Assembly: GCA_023422775.1 (NCBI GenBank)
Contig: JAFAGM010000098.1
Span: forward strand, 1 to 33,103
Reading direction: 5' to 3'
Length of the DNA: 33,103 bases
Source of the DNA: Pseudomonadota bacterium
GTDB lineage: Bacteria; Pseudomonadota; Alphaproteobacteria; Rhizobiales; Xanthobacteraceae
Position 1 is the first letter of the stretch. Every line of letters starts with the position of its first letter. The position numbers were made by a program, and so were the translations under genes. A model generated the notes under the pieces. It made no database searches. It was given only the letters and a program-made list of their open reading frames with translations, and was not told the DNA's origin. Of the stretch, positions 1 to 7,617 are shown piece by piece.

Positions 1-1004
1 GCCTTTTCGGCCGCGTAGAGAATGGCGCCGGCCGCGTCCTCGCGCGTGGTCTCGCCGCGGTCGCAGGCTTTTGCGACGGCGTACACATAGGCCCGCGAGG
101 CGTTCATGGTGGTGTACATGTCGGCGACCTTGCCCTGCACCAGTTGGAACGTGCCGATCGGCTCGCCGAACTGCCTGCGCTCGTGCACGTAAGGCAGCAC
201 CACGTCCATGCAGGCCTGCATGATTCCGATCGGACCCGCCGCCAGCACCGCGCGCTCGTAGTCGAGGCCGCTCATCAAGACGTTGACGCCGCGGCCGACC
301 TCGCTCAGCACGTTCTCCGCAGGGACTTCGCAATCCTCGAACAAGAGTTCGCAGGTGTCGGAGCCGCGCATGCCGAGCTTGTCGAGCTTCTGCGCAGTGG
401 AAAATCCCTTCATGCCCTTTTCGATGATGAAAGCGGTCATGCCGCGCGGCCCGGCGTTGAGATCGGTCTTGGCGTAGACCACCAGCGTATCCGCGACGGG
501 ACCGTTGGTGATCCACATCTTGCTGCCGTTGAGGATGAAGCGGTCGCCCTTCCTGTCGGCGCGGGTCTTCATCGAGACCACGTCGCTTCCGGCGCCCGGC
601 TCGGACATCGCCAGCGAGCCGACATGTTCGCCGGAGATAAGTTTCGGCAGGTATTTCCGCTTCTGCGCGTCGTTGCCGTTGCGGCGGATCTGGTTGACGC
701 AGAGGTTGGAATGCGCCCCGTATGACAGGCCGACCGCAGCCGAGGCCCGCGACATCTCCTCCACCGCGATGCAGTGCTCGAGATAGCCCAGGCCCGTGCC
801 GCCATATTCCTCCTCGACGGTGATGCCGTGCAGGCCGAGCGATCCGATCCTGGGCCAGAGGTCGCGCGGAAACTGATTGCTGCGGTCGATCTCGGCGGCG
901 CGCGGCGCGATCTCGTTCTGCGAGAACGCGTGCACCGTCTCGCGGATCGCATCCGCGGTCTCGCCGAGGTCGAAGTTGAACATCCTGTTGGCGTTGGGAA
1001 TCAT
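1..1004 (-). CDS. ivd: isovaleryl-CoA dehydrogenase, C-terminus beyond window edge
   Basis: FAD-dependent acyl-CoA dehydrogenase expected to oxidise isovaleryl-CoA to 3-methylcrotonyl-CoA in leucine breakdown. I read 334 residues from the ATG at 1004 (N-terminus MIPNANRMFNFDLGE) to the window edge; about 50-60 residues are missing for a family length near 390. Visible are the substrate/FAD segment MSEPGAGSDVVSMK (about 133-146), WITNGP (164-169) and the C-terminal helical domain with QLVQGKVADMYT. The glutamate in SGLDYER (residue 250) sits where isovaleryl-CoA dehydrogenases carry their catalytic base, rather than in the later position used by most acyl-CoA dehydrogenases, which supports the specific name. 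The start is backed by a GGGAGG about 6 nt upstream. It is divergent from the P450 genes across 228 bp. Substrate assignment is by family similarity; close branched-chain relatives remain possible. Confidence 0.88.
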   Translation of the reverse strand, partial: MIPNANRMFNFDLGETADAIRETVHAFSQNEIAPRAAEIDRSNQFPRDLWPRIGSLGLHGITVEEEYGGTGLGYLEHCIAVEEMSRASAAVGLSYGAHSNLCVNQIRRNGNDAQKRKYLPKLISGEHVGSLAMSEPGAGSDVVSMKTRADRKGDRFILNGSKMWITNGPVADTLVVYAKTDLNAGPRGMTAFIIEKGMKGFSTAQKLDKLGMRGSDTCELLFEDCEVPAENVLSEVGRGVNVLMSGLDYERAVLAAGPIGIMQACMDVVLPYVHERRQFGEPIGTFQLVQGKVADMYTTMNASRAYVYAVAKACDRGETTREDAAGAILYAAEK

Positions 1005-1148
1005 GGCCGCCTCCCGGCAAGATTGGCGTTGTTTCAGACAGCCTTATATCGTTTTCGCACGATGTGGACACGGCTCGCGTCAACAAAACGCGTCGCCCGA
1101 TCGTCCGAGCACGGCGCGTCGATGTGGCCAAATGCACCCAACTCACCC

Positions 1149-1177
1149 TTGCGCCGGCGCGCGGCTCGGGATGTAAT
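1149..1177 (+). promoter_or_regulatory. possible sigma70-type promoter of the P450 genes
   Basis: TTGCGC (1149-1154), a 17-nt spacer and TGTAAT (1172-1177) fit a housekeeping promoter with correct spacing, 55 nt before the first P450 start. The -10 hexamer overlaps the left arm of the inverted repeat at 1167-1193. Inferred by eye only; no start site is known. Confidence 0.35.
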
Positions 1178-1193
1178 AGGGTAAAACATCCCG
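1167..1193. promoter_or_regulatory. perfect 8-bp inverted repeat, candidate operator
   Basis: CGGGATGT, 11 nt, ACATCCCG: arms at 1167-1174 and 1186-1193 match without error, and the inner bases give the T-N11-A spacing seen in LysR-type sites. It covers the candidate -10 box and lies 39 nt before the first P450 start codon, where a bound repressor would block transcription. No regulator gene is adjacent, so the binding protein is unknown. Confidence 0.5.
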
Positions 1194-1232
1194 GCCTGCT
1201 TCGGCGCGGGAAACAGTCAGGGAGAGCCGTCC

Positions 1233-2504
1233 ATGCACGGAACCATCGACCTCGCCGGCGATTCGCTTCAGCGCGCCGCGCGCGAAAAGGCGCAATCTTT
1301 GCCGCTCGCCGATTTCGACGTCAGTCATCCCGAACTGTTCAAGACCGATACGTTCTGGCCCTATTTCGACCGGCTGCGCCGCGAAGAGCCGGTGCATTAC
1401 TGCAAGGACTCGATGTTCGGGCCGTATTGGTCGGTAACCAAATACAACGACATCATGGACATCGAGACCAATCATTCGGTGTTCTCGTCGGCCGCCTCGC
1501 TTGGCGGCATCACCATCCGCGACATCGCACCCGACCTGCGCCGCGAGAGCTTCATCGCCATGGACCAGCCGCGCCACTCCGCGCAGCGCAAGACCGTGGC
1601 GCCGATGTTCACGCCGACGCATCTCGACCAGCTCGCGATCAACATCCGCAAGCGTTCCGCCGAATGCCTCGACAATCTGCCTGTCAACAACGTGTTCGAC
1701 TGGGTCGACCAGGTCTCGATCGAACTCACCACGCAGATGCTCGCCGTGCTGTTCGACTTCCCCTGGGAAGACCGCCGCAAGCTGACGCGCTGGTCCGACG
1801 TCGCGACCACGCTGCCGGGTCCCGGCGGCCTCGTTGCGACCGAAGACGAACGCCAGGCAGAACTGATGGAATGCGCGACCTACTTCGCCCGACTCTGGAA
1901 GGAGCGCATCAGCCAGCCGCCGAAGAGCGACCTGCTGTCGATGATGGCGCACAGCGACGCCACGCGCGACATGGACCCGAAGAATTTCCTCGGCAACCTG
2001 ATCCTGCTGATCGTCGGTGGCAACGACACCACCCGCAACACGCTGTCGGGCAGCATCTACGCACTGAACAGGAACCCGGACCAGTATCGCAAGCTGCGCG
2101 ACAACCCCGCCCTGATCGACAGTTTCGTGCCGGAGGTGATCCGCTGGCAGACGCCGCTGGCGCATATGCGCCGCACCGCACTCGAAGACATCGAGTTCCG
2201 CGGCAAGCAGATCAGGAAAGGCGACAAGGTGGTGATGTGGTACGTCTCGGGCAATCGTGACGAGGACGTGATCGAGCGTCCCTACGACTTCATCATTGAT
2301 CGCGCGCGGCCGCGCACCCACATCTCCTTCGGCTTCGGCATCCACCGCTGCGTCGGAATCCGGCTGGCGGAACTGCAACTCAGGATCATCTGGGAAGAAA
2401 TACTCAAGCGATTCGATAATATTGAGATAGTCGATGAACCCAAGCGGGTGTATTCCAGCTTCATCAAAGGCTACGAGACCCTGCCGGTCCGAATCGCGGG
2501 CTAA
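1233..2504 (+). CDS. cytochrome P450, CYP153 family (copy 1)
   Basis: Class I bacterial P450 of 423 residues. Sequence blocks match CYP153 terminal alkane/fatty-acid hydroxylases: FGPYWSVTKYNDIM (62-75), LFDFPWEDRRKLTRWSDV (173-190), LLIVGGNDTTRN (258-269), MWYVSGNRD (335-343). The I-helix oxygen-binding motif is GGNDTT (262-267), the ExxR is E301-R304, and the haem loop is FGFGIHRCVG with Cys373 as ligand. Family members need a ferredoxin and a reductase; neither is in this window. The residue two after the haem Cys-Val-Gly start, usually Asn in my recollection of CYP153 (CVGNRLAE), is Ile here. The start is supported by AGGGAGA about 8 nt upstream. The stop codon lies inside a 13-bp tandem repeat that separates it from its paralogue. 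The exact substrate (medium-chain alkane, fatty acid or other hydrophobic compound) is not readable from sequence. Confidence 0.9.
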   Translation: MHGTIDLAGDSLQRAAREKAQSLPLADFDVSHPELFKTDTFWPYFDRLRREEPVHYCKDSMFGPYWSVTKYNDIMDIETNHSVFSSAASLGGITIRDIAPDLRRESFIAMDQPRHSAQRKTVAPMFTPTHLDQLAINIRKRSAECLDNLPVNNVFDWVDQVSIELTTQMLAVLFDFPWEDRRKLTRWSDVATTLPGPGGLVATEDERQAELMECATYFARLWKERISQPPKSDLLSMMAHSDATRDMDPKNFLGNLILLIVGGNDTTRNTLSGSIYALNRNPDQYRKLRDNPALIDSFVPEVIRWQTPLAHMRRTALEDIEFRGKQIRKGDKVVMWYVSGNRDEDVIERPYDFIIDRARPRTHISFGFGIHRCVGIRLAELQLRIIWEEILKRFDNIEIVDEPKRVYSSFIKGYETLPVRIAG

Positions 2505-2550
2505 AACCCTTGGCTAAAACTCTTGGCTAAAACTCTTGGCTAAAACTCTT
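2499..2550. repeat. four tandem copies of a 13-bp unit after the first P450
   Basis: Unit GGCTAAAACTCTT at 2512-2524, 2525-2537 and 2538-2550, with a first copy at 2499-2511 differing at one base. The first copy contains the P450 stop codon TAA (2502-2504). Because 13 is not a multiple of 3, the TAAs at 2502, 2515, 2528 and 2541 fall in successive frames, so all three forward frames are closed. Probable slippage-type minisatellite that could vary in copy number. Confidence 0.95.
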
Positions 2551-2585
2551 GCCACTCGAGCTCCAGCACCCGGGATGATGGAACA

Positions 2586-3860
2586 ATGAACGTCCAGACT
2601 GCCGTCAGAGCCGACAGACAAGCGCTTTTGCGCGCCGCACGCGAGGAAGCCTATTCGACGCCGCTGAAGGATTTTCATCCCGGTGCGCCAAGGCTGTTCC
2701 AGAACGACACGCTGTGGCCATGGTTCGAGCGGCTGCGCAAGGAAGAGCCGGTGCATTACTGCACCAACGCGCCGATCGAGCCCTACTGGTCGGTGACCAA
2801 GTACAACGACATCATGCATGTCGACACCAACCACGGCATCTTTTCATCCGACTCGACACTCGGCGGCATCTCGATCCGCGACGTGCCGCCGGGCTACGAC
2901 TATCCGAGCTTCATCGCGATGGACCAGCCCCGGCATTCGGCGCAGCGCAAGACGGTGTCGCCGATGTTCACGCCGACGCACCTGGATGAGCTGGCAAAAC
3001 TGATCCGCGAGCGCTCGCAAAAAGTTCTCGACAACCTGCCGCGCAACGAGACCTTCAACTTCGTGGAAAGGGTCTCGATCGAACTGACCACGCAGATGCT
3101 GGCGACGTTGTTCGATTTCCCGTGGGAAGAACGCCGCAAGCTGACGCGCTGGTCCGACGTCTCGACCGCGCTGCCCAAGGGCGGTGTCGTGGACTCGCCG
3201 GAGCAGCGGCGCCAGGAAATGGACGAGTGCTACGCTTACTTCTCGAAGCTGTGGAACGAGCGCGTCAACGCGCCGCCGCGCAACGACCTGCTGTCGATGA
3301 TGGCACATAGCGACGCCACGCGGCACATGGACCCTGATAATTTGATGGGCAACATCATCCTTTTGATCGTCGGCGGCAACGACACCACCCGCAACACCAT
3401 GAGCGGCTCGGTGCTGGCGCTGAACGAGCATCCGGACCAGTACCGGAAGCTGCGCGAGAATCCTGCGCTGATCGAAACCATGGTGCCGGAGGTGATCCGC
3501 TGGCAGACGCCGCTGGCGCATATGCGCCGCACCGCGCTGGTCGACACCGAGATCGGCGGCAAGAAGATCAGGAAGGGCGACCGCGTCGTCATGTGGTACG
3601 TCTCCGGCAACCGCGACGAGGAAGGCATCGAGCGGCCGGACGAGTTCATCATCGACCGCGCGCGGCCCCGCACCCATCTGTCGTTCGGCTTCGGCATCCA
3701 CCGCTGCGTCGGCATGCGGCTCGCCGAGTTGCAGCTTCGCATCGTGTGGCAGGAAATGCTCAAGCGATTCGAGCGCATCGAAGTGGTCGGCGAGCCGAAG
3801 CGGGTCTATTCGAGCTTCGTGCGCGGCATCGAGCAGTTGCCGGTTCGCATTCCGGGTTGA
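2586..3860 (+). CDS. cytochrome P450, CYP153 family (copy 2)
   Basis: Second P450 of 424 residues, a paralogue of the upstream gene with long identical blocks through the I-helix, ExxR region and haem loop. GGNDTTRN is present, EVIRW gives the ExxR, and FGFGIHRCVG carries the haem ligand Cys374. The residue after CVG is Met where copy 1 has Ile and, as I recall, typical CYP153 enzymes have Asn. The predicted role is terminal hydroxylation of alkanes or fatty acids using an unlinked ferredoxin system. It starts 81 nt after the stop of copy 1, close enough for one transcript. The ATG at 2586 overlaps a four-codon mini-frame (start 2575, stop TGA 2587), and the Shine-Dalgarno is weak, so translation may depend on upstream events. 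N-termini differ most between the copies (MNVQTAVRADRQ against MHGTIDLAGDSL), which argues for old duplication and divergence rather than a recent copy. Confidence 0.9.
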   Translation: MNVQTAVRADRQALLRAAREEAYSTPLKDFHPGAPRLFQNDTLWPWFERLRKEEPVHYCTNAPIEPYWSVTKYNDIMHVDTNHGIFSSDSTLGGISIRDVPPGYDYPSFIAMDQPRHSAQRKTVSPMFTPTHLDELAKLIRERSQKVLDNLPRNETFNFVERVSIELTTQMLATLFDFPWEERRKLTRWSDVSTALPKGGVVDSPEQRRQEMDECYAYFSKLWNERVNAPPRNDLLSMMAHSDATRHMDPDNLMGNIILLIVGGNDTTRNTMSGSVLALNEHPDQYRKLRENPALIETMVPEVIRWQTPLAHMRRTALVDTEIGGKKIRKGDRVVMWYVSGNRDEEGIERPDEFIIDRARPRTHLSFGFGIHRCVGMRLAELQLRIVWQEMLKRFERIEVVGEPKRVYSSFVRGIEQLPVRIPG

Positions 3861-4079
3861 GCGGCAGCGACCTCGATCCACCCAAGCTCGCCGCCGTCAT
3901 CCACGCGGGTTCCGGCAACCCTTGAGCGTGAATCCATAACCCCTGAATGGCCGGTGGACGTCCGGCCTGGCGCGCATCCCGGACTCCGTGGAGAACACGG
4001 AAGCGGTCGGTCATGGGCGCTCGACGGGCTGCGATCAGGTTGTTAAGCCCGCCTGCCTGAGGAGACTTTGAGTCGAGAC
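3861..4079. other. 219-nt gap with two clear stem-loops, no gene seen
   Basis: No coding region is recognisable. GGCCGG/CCGGCC (3949-3954, 3962-3967, 7-nt loop) and TCCGTG/CACGGA (3985-3990, 3996-4001, 5-nt loop) could form hairpins. Neither is followed by a T run, so they are not convincing terminators. They might end the P450 transcript or form part of the leader of the ATPase gene. Confidence 0.35.
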
Positions 4080-5588
4080 ATGACCGTTGCGATCGAGATG
4101 GGACACACGACGGCAGGCGCCCCGGCGAACCTGGACCTCGAGGAACTGCTGGCGACACGCTTGCTGGTGCAGGGCAATTCGGGTTCCGGCAAATCCCATC
4201 TGCTGCGCCGGCTGCTGGAACAGAGCGCTCCGTGGGTGCAGCAGACCATCATCGACCCCGAAGGCGACTTCGTTGCGCTTGCCGACCGTTTCGGCCACCT
4301 CCTGATCGATGCCGAGGACCATACCGAGCGGGGCCTGCAGGTCGCCGGCGAGCGCGCGCGCATTCATCGCGTCTCCACGGTGCTCAATCTCGAGGGGCTC
4401 GACGCCGAGAACCAGATGCGGCGCGCCGCCGCCTTCCTCAGCGGGCTTTTCGAGGTCGCTCGCGACTACTGGTACCCGATGCTGGTCGTGGTGGACGAGG
4501 CGCAGCTCTTTGCGCCTGCCGTCGCCGGCGAAGTTACAGACGAGGCGCGCAAACTCTCGCTCGGCGCCATGACGAACCTGATGTGCCGTGGCCGCAAACG
4601 CGGGCTTGCGGGGATCATCGCCACCCAGCGGCTGGCGAAGCTCGCCAAGAACGTCGCGGCCGAGGCGTCCAATTTCCTCATGGGCCGGACCTTTCTGGAT
4701 ATCGACATGGCGCGCGCCGCCGACCTTCTCGGCATGGAGCGGCGACAGGCGGAAGCCTTCCGCGATCTGGAGCGCGGGCAATTCATGGCGCTGGGACCAG
4801 CCCTCTCCCGCCGTCCGCTCGGGCTGCGCATCGGACCGACGGATACCACGCCGCGCAACGCCACCCCGCGCCTGATGCCCCTGCCGGAAGCAACACCGGA
4901 CGCGCGCGCCATCATCCTGGCAGCGCCACCGCCCGAGAATAGCCGGCCCCAGCGCCGGTCGTCGCCGGACCTCCTCGGCCAGCTCATGGCGGCGAAGTCG
5001 GCGGCGCAGGAGATCCGTCCCGAAGCGGTGGAGCAGCCGCTCAGCGCGGAGGAACTGGCCGAGCGCTGCGAGCGAGTGGACCGTATTCTGCGCGCCGTCA
5101 TGGCGGAGCCCGACGCGGGATTCCGCGCCGTCGGCGTTCTCTATCAGGAGTTCGGGGTCCGCTGCCGCATAGAGGGCCTCGGTTCAGCCGTGCCTGATCT
5201 GGCCGACTTCCGCCGCATGCTGACGCGCGCCCGCGCCGGGCTCGGCTCCGATATGGTTGACGATGACGGGTGGCAGGATGTCTCGGTCCGCGCCTCGCTT
5301 CTGCCGGAGGATATGCAGGGCGTCTTCATGATGATCGCCCGCGCCGCGAAGGAAGGCTGGCCCTGCCCGGGCGACGCAGCGATTGCCCGCGCCTATGGTT
5401 CGCATTCGTTGCGCCGTGCACGGCGCCTGCTGACCTACATCGAGGAGCAAGGCCTCATCGTTTGCCAGCTTGACGGCGCCGGTCGTCGGATCGTGACGCT
5501 CGTCGAACTGGCCTGGGCGACGGCGCCTGGCGACCCCAATGCCGAGGATGTGCCGGCGGAGAACGGCTGCAGCAGTCCGGCGCCATGA
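4080..5588 (+). CDS. HerA-like (DUF87-type) P-loop ATPase
   Basis: Protein of 502 residues from ATG 4080. Walker A is GNSGSGKS (about 32-39) and Walker B is LVVVDEAQ (about 135-142). IIDPEGDF (about 57-64) and GIIATQRLAKL follow the layout of HerA/FtsK-related ATPases that move DNA or peptides as hexamers. The last 200 residues lack ATPase motifs; the final segment (EEQGLIVCQLDGAGRRIVTL) looks winged-helix-like. In archaea HerA pairs with the nuclease NurA, but no nuclease or other partner is beside it here, so the role is open: DNA translocation, a phage or plasmid remnant function, or defence. An alternative TTG start at 4068 would add four residues. The Shine-Dalgarno GAGGAG (4059-4064) is 3 nt from that TTG and 15 nt from the ATG, so neither spacing is ideal. 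It converges with the next gene over 30 nt. Confidence 0.75.
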   Translation: MTVAIEMGHTTAGAPANLDLEELLATRLLVQGNSGSGKSHLLRRLLEQSAPWVQQTIIDPEGDFVALADRFGHLLIDAEDHTERGLQVAGERARIHRVSTVLNLEGLDAENQMRRAAAFLSGLFEVARDYWYPMLVVVDEAQLFAPAVAGEVTDEARKLSLGAMTNLMCRGRKRGLAGIIATQRLAKLAKNVAAEASNFLMGRTFLDIDMARAADLLGMERRQAEAFRDLERGQFMALGPALSRRPLGLRIGPTDTTPRNATPRLMPLPEATPDARAIILAAPPPENSRPQRRSSPDLLGQLMAAKSAAQEIRPEAVEQPLSAEELAERCERVDRILRAVMAEPDAGFRAVGVLYQEFGVRCRIEGLGSAVPDLADFRRMLTRARAGLGSDMVDDDGWQDVSVRASLLPEDMQGVFMMIARAAKEGWPCPGDAAIARAYGSHSLRRARRLLTYIEEQGLIVCQLDGAGRRIVTLVELAWATAPGDPNAEDVPAENGCSSPAP

Positions 5589-5618
5589 TGCGGCGGTCGA
5601 GTGATGCATCGCCCTGGT

Positions 5619-6344
5619 TCATCGCCCGCCTGCCATGTCGATCAGTGCGCCGCTCACATACGAGGATGCGTCCGACAGGAGCCACACGATCGCCTCGCCC
5701 ACCTCCTCCGGCGTTCCCGCCCGGCCGAGCGGAGTTTGCGCACCCAGCGTATGGGCCCTTTGCGGATTTCCGGATGCCGCGTGGATCTCGGTATCGATAA
5801 ACGCCGGTCGAACCGCATTGATCCTGATATTCAGCGGCCCCGCCTCTTTCGCCAGGCCGATCGTAAGCGCGTCCATCGCAGCCTTCGAGCCCGCATAGTC
5901 GACATATTCGCCGGGAGAACCGGTCTTTGCCGCCAGCGACGAGACATTCACGATCGATCCACCTCGCATGCATCTGACAGCTTCCCGGGCACACAGATAG
6001 GCGCCGAGAATGTTGGTCTGAAACATCGTTTGCAGTCGCTCTGCGGTCATGTCCTTGAGCGGCATCGCAGGCGCGACAATCCCGGCATTGATGACGACCC
6101 CCTCCAGGCTTCCGAATTCCTTGAGAGCCGCCTGAAAGATCCGGATCACGTCAGCTTCCGAGCCGACGTCCCCCTGAGTGCAAAGTACCGCCACGCCCTT
6201 GTTGCGCGCCTCTTCGGCAGTTCGCTCGGCAGCATTCCTGTTGCCCACGTAGCTGAACGCGACGTTCCAGCCGCGCTCCGCCGCCAAAAGCACGGTGGCT
6301 CTGCCGATACCTCTGCTGCCACCAATGATCAGAATCGAAGTCAT
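5619..6344 (-). CDS. SDR-family NAD(P)-dependent oxidoreductase
   Basis: Classical short-chain dehydrogenase of 241 residues. The nucleotide-binding motif GGSRGIGR is at 8-15, the structural NAG at 86-88, and the catalytic Ser136, Tyr150 and Lys154 (YAGSK) are all present; it ends in SGALIDMAGGR as in many FabG-like enzymes. I chose the ATG at 6344 because GGGAGGT lies 6 nt upstream; the frame stays open for 41 more codons upstream, but with composition unlike the family. The substrate cannot be told; FabG-like 3-oxoacyl reductases and sugar/alcohol dehydrogenases share this layout. It stands alone, convergent with the ATPase gene and separated by 222 bp from the LysR gene on the same strand. 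I see no recognisable gene in that 222-bp gap. Confidence 0.85.
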   Translation of the reverse strand: MTSILIIGGSRGIGRATVLLAAERGWNVAFSYVGNRNAAERTAEEARNKGVAVLCTQGDVGSEADVIRIFQAALKEFGSLEGVVINAGIVAPAMPLKDMTAERLQTMFQTNILGAYLCAREAVRCMRGGSIVNVSSLAAKTGSPGEYVDYAGSKAAMDALTIGLAKEAGPLNIRINAVRPAFIDTEIHAASGNPQRAHTLGAQTPLGRAGTPEEVGEAIVWLLSDASSYVSGALIDMAGGR

Positions 6345-6566
6345 CCGCGCACCTCCCGCGGTCATGATAGACAAGTTTTCAGATCTCGAACCACCCGCAC
6401 TTCTGCATCGACCGCATGGCCAGGTTGCGCATCGGCAGCTTACCGCCATCGTCCCGGCAAGCCCCACCCCGCCGCCTATACAATTGCGGCATGACTGCTG
6501 TACCCAGATGGGAATGCAGCGCCGCGCCCTTTTGCTCTAAGCCCATCGCAACGGCCCGGCATCGGC

Positions 6567-7490
6567 TCAGGCGAGCCTGATGTCCCAGAGGCCCTCTTCG
6601 CGGCAGGCGATGAGTTCGTCGCGAAGCAGCTCGCTCACGAGCGTGATCGCAGTCGAGCCGGGATGATCGATGGGAGACGCAAGGGTCAGTTCGCGCATCG
6701 GCGCCGGTTTTGCGATCGCGGCCGATTCGAGCCGGCCGTCGGCGACTTCGTTGCGCACCGATGAAGGCGGCAGCAGCGTGTATCCCAGGCCTTCCTCGAC
6801 CAGGCTTGTCAGCACCCGGAACGAATCCGCTTCCAACTTGACGTCGAGTTTCAGCTTCTTCTTCGCCGCCGCCTGCTCGATCAGCGCCCGGAGCCCGTGC
6901 GAATGACTGGGCAGCACCAGCCGCTGCTTCAGCAGCCAGCCGATATCGACCTGCTTCTTCTGCGCGAGCCCGCTGCCGCGCGGCCCCACGGCCACGACAT
7001 GGTCGCGGCCGAGGCTCCGCACGGTCAGGTGCAGGTCGCTCGACGGCCCGTAGATCAACGCCAGATCCATTTCGCCGCGGTGCAGCCATTCCATCAGGTG
7101 GCCACTATAGCTCTCGACGATGCAGAGCGAGATGCCGGGATACCTGTCGACGGTGCGCCGCGCGAGCCGCGCCGAAATAACGCAGCTCACGGTCGGCACC
7201 AGGCCGAGCACCACGCGCCCCGAGGGCGGTCCGCCCGCGGACTGGATCTCGTCGCGGACCTGGTCGATCTGCCGCACGATGCCGGCGGTGCGCGCCAGCA
7301 GCAGGCGGCCGGCGTCGGTCAGCACCATGCCGCGGCCGTTCCGGGTGAACAATTCGGCCCGCAATTCATGCTCCAGCAGCTTGATCTGCCGGCTGAGCGC
7401 CGGCTGCGCCACCCGCAGCGTATCGGAGGCCTTGCTGAGGCTGCCGAGCTCGGCCACGCAACTGAACGTCCTGAGCTGGCGGATATCCAT
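6567..7490 (-). CDS. LysR-family transcriptional regulator
   Basis: LTTR of 307 residues. The N-terminal winged helix-turn-helix (about 1-60) is plain: MDIRQLRTFSCVAELGSLSK, then VAQPALSRQIKLLEHEL as the recognition region. The effector-binding domain begins near residue 90 (GRVVLGLVPTVS). It is divergent from the acyl-CoA dehydrogenase gene at 7618, the classic LTTR arrangement, and the 127-bp gap contains an exact CTAT-N11-ATAG box. I infer that it controls the 7618-10784 genes in response to a pathway acid or CoA ester, and probably its own gene. No strong Shine-Dalgarno precedes the ATG at 7490, but the N-terminus fits the family exactly. Confidence 0.9.
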   Translation of the reverse strand: MDIRQLRTFSCVAELGSLSKASDTLRVAQPALSRQIKLLEHELRAELFTRNGRGMVLTDAGRLLLARTAGIVRQIDQVRDEIQSAGGPPSGRVVLGLVPTVSCVISARLARRTVDRYPGISLCIVESYSGHLMEWLHRGEMDLALIYGPSSDLHLTVRSLGRDHVVAVGPRGSGLAQKKQVDIGWLLKQRLVLPSHSHGLRALIEQAAAKKKLKLDVKLEADSFRVLTSLVEEGLGYTLLPPSSVRNEVADGRLESAAIAKPAPMRELTLASPIDHPGSTAITLVSELLRDELIACREEGLWDIRLA

Positions 7491-7522
7491 CGCTTGCCAA
7501 TCTTGGAAGGCAGGTTCATACG

Positions 7523-7541
7523 CTATAACAATTCAGCATAG
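7523..7541. promoter_or_regulatory. LysR-type T-N11-A operator in the divergent gap
   Basis: CTAT (7523-7526), 11 nt, ATAG (7538-7541) is a perfect LTTR-type dyad between the divergent regulator and acyl-CoA dehydrogenase genes. It is 33 nt from the regulator start and 77 nt before the dehydrogenase start. A second short dyad, TGCC-N10-GGCA (7495-7498, 7509-7512), lies closer to the regulator. The spacing and position agree with an autoregulatory recognition site; binding is inferred. Confidence 0.6.
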
Positions 7542-7617
7542 GCGTCCCGCCGCCATTTCACAACGGCCCGCCGCTTCCGCAATTGACATCCCCCACCATC
7601 CATCGCCAGAAAATCAA

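Noticed and set aside
1143..2378. 411-codon open frame antisense to the first P450
   Set aside because: High-GC shadow frame; the sense strand has all P450 motifs and the antisense product has the His/Asp/Arg-rich look of mirrored codons.
2575..2589. Four-codon mini-frame overlapping the second P450 start, as a leader peptide
   Set aside because: Too short and without a clear ribosome site; noted only as a possible coupling device.
6345..6566. Possible gene or remnant between the SDR and LysR genes
   Set aside because: Short frames only, no start signal and no recognisable protein segment.
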